From assembly GCF_900129845.1 (NCBI RefSeq), contig NZ_FQXB01000001.1, positions 744,001 to 808,000 on the forward strand: a stretch of 64,000 bases of DNA, read 5' to 3'. Below are positions 23,041 through 31,557 of the stretch, in pieces; position 1 is the first letter of the stretch; each line of letters opens with the position of its first letter. The position numbers were made by a program, and so were the translations under genes. The stretch is from Cognatiyoonia sediminum (GTDB lineage Bacteria; Pseudomonadota; Alphaproteobacteria; Rhodobacterales; Rhodobacteraceae). The notes beneath the pieces are model-generated. The model was given only the letters and a program-made list of their open reading frames with translations. It did no database searches and was not told the origin of the DNA.

Positions 23041-24279
23041 CTAAGGCGCACTTCCATCAGTCGCAGCATGTGCAGTTATCAGAGCCCCCTCGGACCCATT
23101 TAGGATCAATGCACCCGTTTCATCTACTTTGAAACTGGAAACCTTCTCGAAAGCGTCAAACAATTTTCGCTCTTGGTTCATCAAAGCCTCTGGGCACATC
23201 ATCAAGGTTGCTGCGACCGGTCCAATTTCTAAAGTCGTTGCGCTCAAAGCTGCGGTTCCATTGTAGCGATTGCACGAACCGGACCCCAAGATAGCACCTG
23301 AAGAGGCAAAACCGATTGTTGTTCGAGCTATATCAATCACGCCCTGACCGTTGATGTCTTCGACCACCCAAGTGCGTGCGGTCAAATATGCCCACGGATC
23401 ACCGCCGCACCCAGTGATGGTTTCATCACCCATGGAGAGGCTGACCGTTTCTGGATAGGGAATGGCTTCAGGCGCAAAACTACACTCAATTGACTGTCGC
23501 AGCATAACCGCTCGTAAAGCGCGTCCAGTATCCGAAGCGATGATCGTAATATCGCCTCGCTCGTCCATTTTCGCCTCGGAAGATTGAAGCGACAAATCTT
23601 CCATTCCCTCCCGTTCGAGCTCCATGGTTTCCGTATCAAGAGAAACCGACCAGAACGGCTCCAATCCAACTGCTTTGTAGTCCGCTTGCAGAGGTAGCGC
23701 CAAATTACACTCTGGGAGTTGATAGCCATTCAAGGATACCAATGCGGTGTCGCCTTGGCTCCAGAAGAAGGTGTTTGGATCTTCCTCCAACTCATATTTG
23801 GCACCAGACGCTGAGCGAACTTGCTGAAGTGGTTGCCGGTCGCTGCCGCTGTCCATAATGAGCGTTTCGCCAACATAAGTGGTTTGGATCATCTGCTCGC
23901 CGCATCGATATGTAAAATCGAACAAAGGCGCTGTGTAAAGCGCTAAGATGATTTCACCAACGTCGTCCTGCGTCACACTGACAGGATCACCAAGCCAAAT
24001 AACCTGTCCAGCCTCAGCGATCCCAACGCGTAGTTGGTACTCACCATCAGATTCAACTGTCATTTCAAATGGGAGTGGCACCTGTTGACCTTCGGTCGCA
24101 ATTCGCTCTTCCGAAATCAATCGTCCGTCCGCAGTCTGAGCTTCGAGCATCAGAACAGCATTGGGCGAAAGTGCGATGCGCGGAAGATAGGTCGCTGATC
24201 CAGAGACCACGTGCTCGCCTTCAGCCGATGCTTGGGACGCGAACGCGAGAATTGCCGCATTCAGGATAACTCGAAGCAT
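23041..24279 (-). CDS. Composite META-domain envelope protein (YbaY/MliC-like/META)
   Basis: A 412-residue exported protein with signal peptide MLRVILNAAILAFASQASA. The domains in order are: a YbaY-like beta sandwich (about 20-125: SGSATYLPRIALSPNAVLML); an MliC-like membrane-bound lysozyme-inhibitor-type domain (about 135-190: FTYRCGEQMIQTTYVGETL); a COG3650-like part around the motif GLEPFWSV; and a C-terminal META/HslJ domain (about 305-405: SGSCNRYNGTAAL, then MMCPEALMNQERKLFDAF). These modules are linked to envelope stress and lysozyme resistance. I start at ATG 24279, with AAAGGA upstream and the signal peptide directly after it. The longer frame overlaps the next gene. Confidence 0.78.
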   Translation of the reverse strand: MLRVILNAAILAFASQASAEGEHVVSGSATYLPRIALSPNAVLMLEAQTADGRLISEERIATEGQQVPLPFEMTVESDGEYQLRVGIAEAGQVIWLGDPVSVTQDDVGEIILALYTAPLFDFTYRCGEQMIQTTYVGETLIMDSGSDRQPLQQVRSASGAKYELEEDPNTFFWSQGDTALVSLNGYQLPECNLALPLQADYKAVGLEPFWSVSLDTETMELEREGMEDLSLQSSEAKMDERGDITIIASDTGRALRAVMLRQSIECSFAPEAIPYPETVSLSMGDETITGCGGDPWAYLTARTWVVEDINGQGVIDIARTTIGFASSGAILGSGSCNRYNGTAALSATTLEIGPVAATLMMCPEALMNQERKLFDAFEKVSSFKVDETGALILNGSEGALITAHAATDGSAP

Positions 24280-24328
24280 AGAATGTCCTTTCGAAAACGC
24301 AAAAAATTCGGACGCGTGACCGCTGCGA

Positions 24329-25783
24329 TTATTTCTTTCGCTGTTCCGCCCACGCCGCTGGAATATCACTTCCGCCCTCCACCGAGAAACGGGTTCCAGT
24401 TTTGAAAAGCATCGGATCGGCAGAAATTCGCCCCGCAGCCAACCCCTCGCCAAGGCCAAATGACGAAGCCTGCCGGATCATCGGTTCTGGAACATGAGAG
24501 AACACGGAAGCGAGATGATCGATGTCCGCTTTAGAGTTCATCCGCATCAAAAGAATATTTTCGCATTGAGAGAGAACATTCACATGAAGCTTTTGCGGCC
24601 GCTGTGTGACCAGCAAAAGATAGAGCCCGAATTTACGGCCCTCACCGGCGATCGCTGCGAGATCCTCGATTGCCATGGCTTGAAAGCGATCGGTTGGAGT
24701 TTGCGGACACACGTTATGTGCCTCATCAATTACAAGCAAAGTCGGCCTGCGCCTGTGTCGCGTTTGCCAGAAAAAATGCACCGCACTCGCAGCCATCAAA
24801 GATCGTTCATTCGCGGACGGTAAACTCCCGAGGTCCAGGACAATTCCCCTCCAATCCTCGGGAATAAGATCAAGCATTGCAGGTGCATCATTAGGTGCCC
24901 AAATGCTCATGTCTTCGACATTGAGGTTATCAATTCGGATTGCCAGGTTTTGTGCCCCGTCATCAAACATAGACGCCGCTTTCTGGCGCACGTCTGAAAG
25001 GGAATATTCGGTATTCGGCATCTCTCTGACAATGCGCCCGAGCACGTTGTATTCCCGCGCGTCGCGCAACGGGTCCAAATCCAAAACCAAGGCCTTTTGT
25101 TCAATCGGCAATCTGCCAAAACGCGTTTGGAGCGGCTGTTGATTTTCTCGTGTCCCGTGAATGGATACACGACGCGACGCTTCCGCATAGCGTTCAGACA
25201 ACTTCTCTTGCTCAGCGGCGTCCAATCCCATCTGATCCGCACCGCCAAATTCATTCAAGTTCACATAATCGGAATTAGGGTCAAGGACCGCGATCCTAAG
25301 GTCTGTCTCCATAAGCAAACGCTCTAGGACGACACCCAAAGAATACGTTTTCCCGGAACCAGATTGCCCGCAAACCAACGTATGGCGGCCAAAACCTGCT
25401 GCCTGAAGTGTCGCTGTTTCATTGTCGCCGACCCGCTTCATGCGCCCGATATCGAGCCCAGCTTTCGAACCACGAAGCCTTGCGAAATAGGCATGTACGA
25501 CCTTTGGGTCGACGTCAGACAGGGTTGCACTTCCGAATGGTGTTGGCTTGCCATCCAAGATCGCTTCACCGTCGGTAATAGCGCGAATTTCACCTATGCC
25601 AGAAACGGACATGGAACCGGTCCCGATCCCCTTGATCTCTGCATCCAGAACTTGTCCGAGGAAGGTACTGCCAGCTTCCGTTTCAAGGCGAACGTAGCTT
25701 CCAATTTCGTGGCCGCTTTTTATGTCCGTGGAGAAATGGAACGTGCGGCCATCTGTTGAATACGCGATGGGGGCTGAAGTCAT
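24329..25783 (-). CDS. HerA-like ATPase (DUF87/FtsK-HerA superfamily)
   Basis: A 484-residue P-loop ATPase of the HerA/VirB4/FtsK group. A small N-terminal beta barrel (about 1-90) resembles HAS-barrel. Walker A GQSGSGKT lies at 139-146, Walker B LLVIDEAHN at about 349-357, and the later VTQRPQK is a sensor-like loop. HerA pumps DNA and in archaea works with NurA nuclease in end resection. In bacteria similar proteins also occur in defence loci. No NurA, SIR2 or nuclease gene lies beside it here. I start at ATG 25783, after GGAAAATAAG. A 23-residue upstream extension looks spurious. It is divergent from the YHS-domain operon. Confidence 0.82.
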   Translation of the reverse strand: MTSAPIAYSTDGRTFHFSTDIKSGHEIGSYVRLETEAGSTFLGQVLDAEIKGIGTGSMSVSGIGEIRAITDGEAILDGKPTPFGSATLSDVDPKVVHAYFARLRGSKAGLDIGRMKRVGDNETATLQAAGFGRHTLVCGQSGSGKTYSLGVVLERLLMETDLRIAVLDPNSDYVNLNEFGGADQMGLDAAEQEKLSERYAEASRRVSIHGTRENQQPLQTRFGRLPIEQKALVLDLDPLRDAREYNVLGRIVREMPNTEYSLSDVRQKAASMFDDGAQNLAIRIDNLNVEDMSIWAPNDAPAMLDLIPEDWRGIVLDLGSLPSANERSLMAASAVHFFWQTRHRRRPTLLVIDEAHNVCPQTPTDRFQAMAIEDLAAIAGEGRKFGLYLLLVTQRPQKLHVNVLSQCENILLMRMNSKADIDHLASVFSHVPEPMIRQASSFGLGEGLAAGRISADPMLFKTGTRFSVEGGSDIPAAWAEQRKK

Positions 25784-26079
25784 GTTTCTTATTTTCCAAA
25801 GCAATTGGGATTTTGATTTTATTGACGTTACCACCGGCACAATGACTTTCAAACAAAAGCTACAGGGCAGTGTTGTAGATTTCCTAGTATGTAATTCTGA
25901 CTTGGGGGGAGAAAAGCAATGTATTTAACCAAGCTCTTTATTGCCTTTTCTTGTGCCAACTCCAAATCCTTTCAGTTTACGCACAGCCCATCACAGTCTC
26001 GCGAGTGGCCATATGTTCGAAACGTGTATGGTGTTAATCCTGAGCGCGAACCAGAAAACCTTTCTCAGGAGCCTACACA

Positions 26080-26595
26080 ATGAAACTCATCGCCTCATCC
26101 ATCGCCGCACTTGTTGCGTCTGCTTCATTTGCTTTTGCAGGAGATCAATACATCGATGAAACCGGTTTTGCTGCCTCTGGATATGACGTTGTCGCCTACT
26201 TTGGTCTAGATCAGTCAGCTGTGGGCACTGCCCAGCCCGAAGGCGTTCCTGGCAACGCAAACATCACGGCCGAATACAACGGCGCGACATGGGCCTTCTC
26301 GTCAGAAGCTAACCGCGACACATTCCTCGCCAACCCAGCGCAATACGCGCCTCAGTTCGACGGCCACTGCGCATACGGCGTGTCCAGAGGTGGTAAGGTT
26401 CCTGCAAACCCGAACCTGTGGCGCATCGTTGATGGCAAACTCTACCTGAACATCACTGAAAACGTCGTAGGTTTCTGGGAAGAAGACATTCCAGGCAACA
26501 TCACACTGGCTGATGGCAACTGGACAGGCATCGAACCACAAGCAGCGTCCACGCGCACCATTCCAAGCTTTTCTTCTTCGGCACCTGTGAACTAA
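26080..26595 (+). CDS. YHS domain-containing exported protein
   Basis: A 171-residue periplasmic protein with a textbook signal peptide (MKLIASSIAALVASASFAFA). The mature region carries a YHS-like segment: GYDVVAYFGLDQSAVGTAQ, then TWAFSSEANRDTFLANPAQY and the motif FDGHCAYGVSRG. YHS domains are thought to bind metals and accompany copper and other metal transport proteins. Here the YHS triad is altered, with AYF and CAY retained. The ribosome site is AGGAG. It is first gene of a tight plus-strand operon with a rhodanese and an esterase. Confidence 0.82.
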   Translation: MKLIASSIAALVASASFAFAGDQYIDETGFAASGYDVVAYFGLDQSAVGTAQPEGVPGNANITAEYNGATWAFSSEANRDTFLANPAQYAPQFDGHCAYGVSRGGKVPANPNLWRIVDGKLYLNITENVVGFWEEDIPGNITLADGNWTGIEPQAASTRTIPSFSSSAPVN

Positions 26596-26604
26596 GTTTC
26601 GTTC

Positions 26605-27048
26605 ATGGAACTGACCCGCCGATTATTACTGACTTCCGCGGCCGTCGCCTTGGCGGGTGGGACAGTTCTCATCGGCACACAATATTTGGCCCGCGCAGAC
26701 ACGGCGCGAGTCATGACACCTCCTGAAGCGATGGAAGCCGCCATCGCCGGAGACATTCTCCTCGTTGATGTCCGCCGACCAGACGAATGGGCGACAACCG
26801 GGTTGCCTCAGGGTGCCGTCGGGATCGACATGCGGCGAGATGACTTTCTTGAAGCGGTCCTTGCGGCCCGCGCTTATTCAGAACAACCCGTTGCCGTTAT
26901 TTGTGCGCGAGGTGTGCGCTCAGCTCGTGTCACCCGCCTATTCGAAGAGGCTGGCATCGCCTCCATCGTTGATGTGCCGGAAGGTATGTTGGGATCTCGC
27001 GCGGGCCCCGGCTGGCTCCAACGCGGATTGCCCGTAACCACTCCATGA
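26605..27048 (+). CDS. Rhodanese-like protein with twin-arginine-type leader
   Basis: A 147-residue protein. The N terminus LTRRLLLTSAAVALAGGTVL has a twin-Arg then hydrophobic pattern, so export or anchoring in the membrane is likely. The rhodanese domain follows: ILLVDVRRPDEWATTGLPQG, then the active-site loop ICARGVRS with Cys at about residue 99, and WLQRGLPV near the end. It probably transfers sulfur or handles thiols in the periplasm. It starts nine bases after the YHS gene and its stop overlaps the next start (ATGA), so all three are co-translated. Confidence 0.85.
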   Translation: MELTRRLLLTSAAVALAGGTVLIGTQYLARADTARVMTPPEAMEAAIAGDILLVDVRRPDEWATTGLPQGAVGIDMRRDDFLEAVLAARAYSEQPVAVICARGVRSARVTRLFEEAGIASIVDVPEGMLGSRAGPGWLQRGLPVTTP

Positions 27049-27875
27049 TCCGATTTCTAGCCGCGCTTTCCATTATTCCTTTGCTTGCAACGCAGGTCAT
27101 GGCCTGTTCGGCTGAGACAGCCTGTTCTGTCGGAGATCGGGACTACTATATTGAACTGCCATCCTCGGACGAGCCAAACGGCGCAGTGATCTATCTGCAC
27201 GGATGGGGCGGTTCGGGCAAAGGCGCGTTGCGAAATCGACGTATGGTCGACGGTTTTCTCGAGCGCGGGTTCGCAGTGATCGCACCAGATGGCGTTCGGC
27301 GAGAAGGCCGCAATGGCCGGACATGGCGCTTTCATCCCGCAACAGGCGAACAACAGAACGAGATGGCCTTTTTGGCTGAGGTCAAAGCCGATGCCGTAAC
27401 ACGTTTTGATCTCAACCCCGATGACTTCATTCTAGGTGGATTTTCGATTGGTGGCTCGATGACAGCCTACGCAGCATGTCTGGGACCCGACAACTTCGCG
27501 GCTTTCGTACCGATCGGGGGTAATTTCTGGCGTCCTCACCCAGATAGATGTGAGGGGCCTGTCAAAATGCTGCACACCCACGGATGGACGGATACAACCG
27601 TTCCCTTGGAAGGTCGTGTTGTGAACGGGGTTCCAATCACCGATCCGGATGCCTTTGCCCAGGGAGATATTTTCCAAGCGCTCCAAATCTGGCGGGAAAC
27701 AAACGGATGCGTTCATCTACGTGCGGACCGCTTTGTCACCGACGGGCCGTTCTTGCGTCGCGCCTGGGATCGTTGTGATGCTGATACTGCACTTGAACTC
27801 GCCGTCTTCCCGGGCGGCCACACGATACCCAACGGCTGGCCTGATCTGGTCATCAACTGGTACGAAAGTCTATGA
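27045..27875 (+). CDS. Polyhydroxybutyrate depolymerase-like (LpqC) alpha/beta hydrolase
   Basis: A 276-residue exported esterase. The signal peptide is MIRFLAALSIIPLLATQVMA, followed by CSAE, which could be a lipobox-like Cys. The alpha/beta hydrolase core shows the oxyanion strand AVIYLHGWGGSG, the nucleophile elbow GGFSIGGSM, and a late GGHTIP with the catalytic His. HTHGWTDTTVPLEG probably supplies the Asp. It resembles PHB depolymerase/feruloyl esterase-type LpqC proteins. The real substrate is not readable. It overlaps both neighbours by four bases and sits in the YHS-rhodanese operon. Confidence 0.85.
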   Translation: MIRFLAALSIIPLLATQVMACSAETACSVGDRDYYIELPSSDEPNGAVIYLHGWGGSGKGALRNRRMVDGFLERGFAVIAPDGVRREGRNGRTWRFHPATGEQQNEMAFLAEVKADAVTRFDLNPDDFILGGFSIGGSMTAYAACLGPDNFAAFVPIGGNFWRPHPDRCEGPVKMLHTHGWTDTTVPLEGRVVNGVPITDPDAFAQGDIFQALQIWRETNGCVHLRADRFVTDGPFLRRAWDRCDADTALELAVFPGGHTIPNGWPDLVINWYESL

Positions 27876-28168
27876 CCCTCATCTCATTTATATCCGTCCT
27901 CACCCTTGTGGTTGGCTTCATCATCCCATTGCGTTGGGGCGTATTTGGTTTTCTGGGCGGGGCTTTGCTGCTGTTCGTTGTGCAAGCGGGCATCAACACC
28001 TCAATGGGGTTCGAGGGAACAAGCATCGAAGAAAGCTTGCTCCTCTTTAACGGTTCCTACGCTTCGTACATCGGCTTCAATTTGCAGATCACCTACCGTG
28101 CTTTTGCAATACCGCTTTTGCTTTTAGGTGCGGTGATGGTTTACCGCCATTCACTCCGCCGCGATTGA
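27872..28168 (+). CDS. Small membrane protein (98 aa)
   Basis: A 98-residue hydrophobic protein with three predicted membrane segments: LISFISVLTLVVGFIIPL, FGFLGGALLLFVVQAGI and AFAIPLLLLGAVMVY. It has no family I recognise. It is last in the four-gene operon, coupled by ATGA to the esterase. Its last 18 bases overlap the end of the convergent opgH gene. Confidence 0.7.
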   Translation: MTLISFISVLTLVVGFIIPLRWGVFGFLGGALLLFVVQAGINTSMGFEGTSIEESLLLFNGSYASYIGFNLQITYRAFAIPLLLLGAVMVYRHSLRRD

Positions 28169-30037
28169 GACGGGCTCTGGCTGTTCGTTCACCCAAGCTC
28201 TGAACTTCGCGCGTTCCGCACGCGCGCTTGAAACAATCGCCGGTTCTCTGAGCGATACTGGCGTGTCTAGGCGCAGCATACGGGCAGTCGCGTTCGAAAC
28301 GCGCATCCCGCTGAGCATAGAAAGCGGTACAGCGCCAGCCAAGCTGATGGCAATGGGCAAGATCAAAAGCGAGACTTGACCGCTAGCAACACCCCCTAAG
28401 ATCAAGAGACCGGAAAGCGTTTCGACCCAATGGAAGCGGAGCGTTTCCTTCCAGCCATACGACCGGCCATTGCGGTTTTGGGGAGCCCAATCAAACGACC
28501 AGCCAACAAACGCACGCAAAGTAGCAATTGTATGTTGGACCATCATCACTGGCGCGTAGAGCACAGACAAAAACAGCTCGACACAAATCGTCCCGATATA
28601 TGTCAAACCAGAACCATATGCCGCCCGCGTTCTTGCTCGCAAACCATAGAGCGTGGCGCCGATCAGTTTCGGAAGCAAAAGCATTCCATAGATGAACAGC
28701 AAGAAAAACCAACCGATGTCATAGGTCATGGCCTCGGGCCAAATCGGGGTTTGCGGATTGGCCGCTGAGAAGTAGGTTGTTGTGCCCTCGTCTGTCATGC
28801 CCACGAATGACCACAGCACCAAGGCCGCGAGCCATGCTGGTGACATCAGAAACGCCAGCGCGCCTTGCAATAGATGAAGGCGCGAGATGGGGTGAAACCC
28901 GCGCGCCGCTAGAATCCGAAGATGCTGCATGTTTCCAAGGCACCAACGTCTGTCTCGCAGCGCGTAGTCGATGAGCGTGACAGGTGTTTCTTCATATGAG
29001 CCGCCCACACGCGGCAAAAGCCTGACACGCCAACCTGCCCTACGCAGCATCGCCGCTTCGATGAAATCATGGCTCAGAAACAGCTGATTATTGCCGCGAA
29101 TGCTCTTCAGATACGGCAGACGCGCACTGTCAGCGAATGCACGGGTTCGAATGATGGCGTTGTGACCCCAATAATTCCCTTCGCCTTGCGACCAACTCGC
29201 GATGCCTTCCGCGACCAACCATCCATAGACAGCGTTCGAAAACTGTTGGACACGGCCAAAGAGCGTTTCAGCGCCGATTAAGACCGGTCGGCTTTGAATC
29301 AAACCAGCATCAGGGTCCGATGCCAAAGCATCCGCCAGTTGACGGATGGCGCGGCCGCTCATCAAGCTGTCCGCATCTAGGATCAACATAGCATCGTAGG
29401 CGTCGCCACAGTTTTCAATCCAGTCGGATATATTGCCCACTTTCTTGTCGGTGTTCTCAGCGCGGCGGCGATAATAGACGGAGGCTTCGGATTGAAATTC
29501 GGCGCTCAAAATCGAGAAGGCGCGATCCTCAAGCTTCGCGATTTCAGGATCATTGGTGTCGCTCAACATGAACAAACTAAATCGATCGCCCGTGGTGCCC
29601 TGAAGCTCTCTCAACATAGCGGACGCATTGCCGAAGACGTCATGCGGCGTCTCGTTATAGATTGGCATCAATAATGCGATGTTTTGTGGAGGAGCGTTGC
29701 GTTCCGACTTGGTGGCATCGGTTTGAAACGCGTAGCTGACCATGCCAAGGCAGGCCGTAGTCGCCGCAAAGAACAGCCAGACCGTACTCAAACCGACTAA
29801 TCCGACAGCCATCGCTTCAACTGAAGATACGCCGCCGTGGGCGAGGTAACGAGTTACTGACACGCAGATCACGATCGTCACAATCAGCGTAGGGATGAAC
29901 GCCGCCGCGCGCCATAGCCATCGGCTTCGCTGCGCCTTTGTGCTGGCGACGCGAGGCGCAGCTGTTTGCCGGAACGTCTGCGGACGCATCTCAAGCGGCG
30001 CGCGCTCCGGCATATGGCTGGCGGCGTATTTCGTCAT
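28151..30037 (-). CDS. opgH: Glucans biosynthesis glucosyltransferase OpgH (MdoH)
   Basis: A 628-residue inner-membrane glycosyltransferase of family GT2 that makes the beta-1,2-glucan backbone of osmoregulated periplasmic glucans from UDP-glucose. Visible are two N-terminal membrane helices (WRAAAFIPTLIVTIVICVSV and then LVGLSTVWLFFAATTACLGM). The catalytic domain contains LMPIYNETP, the DxD motif ILDADS and the product motif RDRRWCLGN. More membrane helices follow. The ATG at 30037 overlaps the opgG stop as ATGA, and I prefer it to the GTG nine bases upstream. It is the last gene of opgC-opgG-opgH. Confidence 0.93.
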   Translation of the reverse strand: MTKYAASHMPERAPLEMRPQTFRQTAAPRVASTKAQRSRWLWRAAAFIPTLIVTIVICVSVTRYLAHGGVSSVEAMAVGLVGLSTVWLFFAATTACLGMVSYAFQTDATKSERNAPPQNIALLMPIYNETPHDVFGNASAMLRELQGTTGDRFSLFMLSDTNDPEIAKLEDRAFSILSAEFQSEASVYYRRRAENTDKKVGNISDWIENCGDAYDAMLILDADSLMSGRAIRQLADALASDPDAGLIQSRPVLIGAETLFGRVQQFSNAVYGWLVAEGIASWSQGEGNYWGHNAIIRTRAFADSARLPYLKSIRGNNQLFLSHDFIEAAMLRRAGWRVRLLPRVGGSYEETPVTLIDYALRDRRWCLGNMQHLRILAARGFHPISRLHLLQGALAFLMSPAWLAALVLWSFVGMTDEGTTTYFSAANPQTPIWPEAMTYDIGWFFLLFIYGMLLLPKLIGATLYGLRARTRAAYGSGLTYIGTICVELFLSVLYAPVMMVQHTIATLRAFVGWSFDWAPQNRNGRSYGWKETLRFHWVETLSGLLILGGVASGQVSLLILPIAISLAGAVPLSMLSGMRVSNATARMLRLDTPVSLREPAIVSSARAERAKFRAWVNEQPEPVSIAAE

Positions 30038-31557
30038 GCAGTCCACCGATATAGCCAGACTTCCGTCAGCGGTGCGCCTGCCTTGTAAAGCTGCGCGCGG
30101 AATTCGATCAGTTTCTCTTCGCTCGGATGGAATTTGAAGGCGAGCCGAGGGCCGCCGGTTTCTGGGTTGCGTTGCACGACCCCGCCGCTGGGATTGCCCG
30201 CACTGCCGTTGACAACGATGTCGATCTCGGACAGGTCTTCGGGCACCGTTGGACCGTTTTCGAAGTCAATCGCAACGATGATCCCGTCGTTGTCAAAACC
30301 CGATCCAATCATTGTGTTGAGCGCGATTAGACCTTCGCCATGCGCAACATCATCGCCCCAAGTAAGACGATATTCGAAGGTATTCTCGGAACCCGCAGGA
30401 AGCCCGCCATTCGGTTGCCAATAACAAACGATGTTGTCGAAAATCTCTGAAGGGGTCGGAATTTCAACCAACGTGACCGAGCCTTCGCCCCACTCACCTA
30501 TGGGTTCAACCCATGCGCAAGGCCGGCGGTGATAGTGCGCCTGTAGGTCAGCAAAGTCGCCATACTCGCGCGCTCGCTGCATCAGACCAAAGCCTTTGGG
30601 GTTGTTGTCGACAAAGGCGCTGACTTGGAGGTTCACGGGATTGGCGAGAGGACGCCAAATGGTCTCGCCCGCTCCGTTGTTGATCAGCAACCCATCGCTA
30701 TCGTGGACCGCAGGACGCCAATCGGTAAAACGAGACCGGTTTGTCTGGTCATATTGGAACATCGAGGTAAGGGGCGCGATCCCCACATTCGTTAAATCGC
30801 GACGCGGCAAGATATTTGCAGTGATGTCCATGACCAGAGGTTGCCCATGGGTGATCTCAAATCGATACGCGCCTGCGGCACTTGGGCTATCAAGCAACGC
30901 ATGAACCACGAATGTTTTGGAACCTTCGGTTGGTTTCTCGATCCAGAAAGAGCGGAAATCAGGAAATTCTTCGCCGTTCGGAGAAGCCGTATCAATCGCA
31001 AGCCCACGGGCAGACAGGCCGTAAATATCACCTGTTCCAATGGCTCGGAAATAGCTCGCACCCTGAAAGACAGCGAATTCTTGATAGATGCCTTGCTTTT
31101 CAAGCTCAGCCCGGAGCCTTAGACCGGAATACCCAAGCGTCTCATCCACGGGTAAATCTGGAAATTTGTCTGTCTTATCAAAAAGATCAAAATCAAATGC
31201 GAGCGGTTGGGCAATGCCCTCCTCTACCACAGAGATATTGATCGGGACTGGGAAATAAAGACCCGGCGCAAAGACATCGAGGCGCAGAGGTGTGTCTGGC
31301 TCATCATTCCAAAGTGCATTGCGGACATCAAACCAGATCGAGACGTAGTCTTCATAGTCGATTTCGGTCCATTCTTCGGGAATGCGTGTCGGCGCAACAT
31401 AAGGTGACTGCGCCAAACGACGGGCCATCTCCAACACATCGTTTGGATCAAAGGCCGCACCATCTGATAATTGCAGGCCTTTCTTTTCCGCCTCCTGGGA
31501 GAGCGCCGGAGATGCCGTTAGAGCCGCGACAAACGCCAAAAATTCACGCCTTAACAT
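30034..31557 (-). CDS. opgG: Glucan biosynthesis protein OpgG/OpgD (MdoG)
   Basis: A 507-residue periplasmic protein of the MdoG family, which shapes or branches the glucan chain made by OpgH. The signal peptide is MLRREFLAFVAALTASPALS. The mature part begins with the family-typical AFDPNDVLEMARRLAQSPY and ends in an immunoglobulin-like domain. GWTDWRPAVHDSDGLLINNG-type sequence at about residues 300-330 and CYWQPNGGLPAG are characteristic. I start at ATG 31557, with GGAGG six bases upstream. The longer frame runs 21 codons into the upstream gene. It overlaps the opgC stop by 14 bases. OpgG and OpgD are hard to tell apart by eye. Confidence 0.92.
   Translation of the reverse strand: MLRREFLAFVAALTASPALSQEAEKKGLQLSDGAAFDPNDVLEMARRLAQSPYVAPTRIPEEWTEIDYEDYVSIWFDVRNALWNDEPDTPLRLDVFAPGLYFPVPINISVVEEGIAQPLAFDFDLFDKTDKFPDLPVDETLGYSGLRLRAELEKQGIYQEFAVFQGASYFRAIGTGDIYGLSARGLAIDTASPNGEEFPDFRSFWIEKPTEGSKTFVVHALLDSPSAAGAYRFEITHGQPLVMDITANILPRRDLTNVGIAPLTSMFQYDQTNRSRFTDWRPAVHDSDGLLINNGAGETIWRPLANPVNLQVSAFVDNNPKGFGLMQRAREYGDFADLQAHYHRRPCAWVEPIGEWGEGSVTLVEIPTPSEIFDNIVCYWQPNGGLPAGSENTFEYRLTWGDDVAHGEGLIALNTMIGSGFDNDGIIVAIDFENGPTVPEDLSEIDIVVNGSAGNPSGGVVQRNPETGGPRLAFKFHPSEEKLIEFRAQLYKAGAPLTEVWLYRWTA

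Noticed and set aside
24280-24459. N-terminal extension of the META protein
   Set aside because: It overlaps the HerA-like gene and lacks a ribosome site; the signal peptide begins at ATG 24279.
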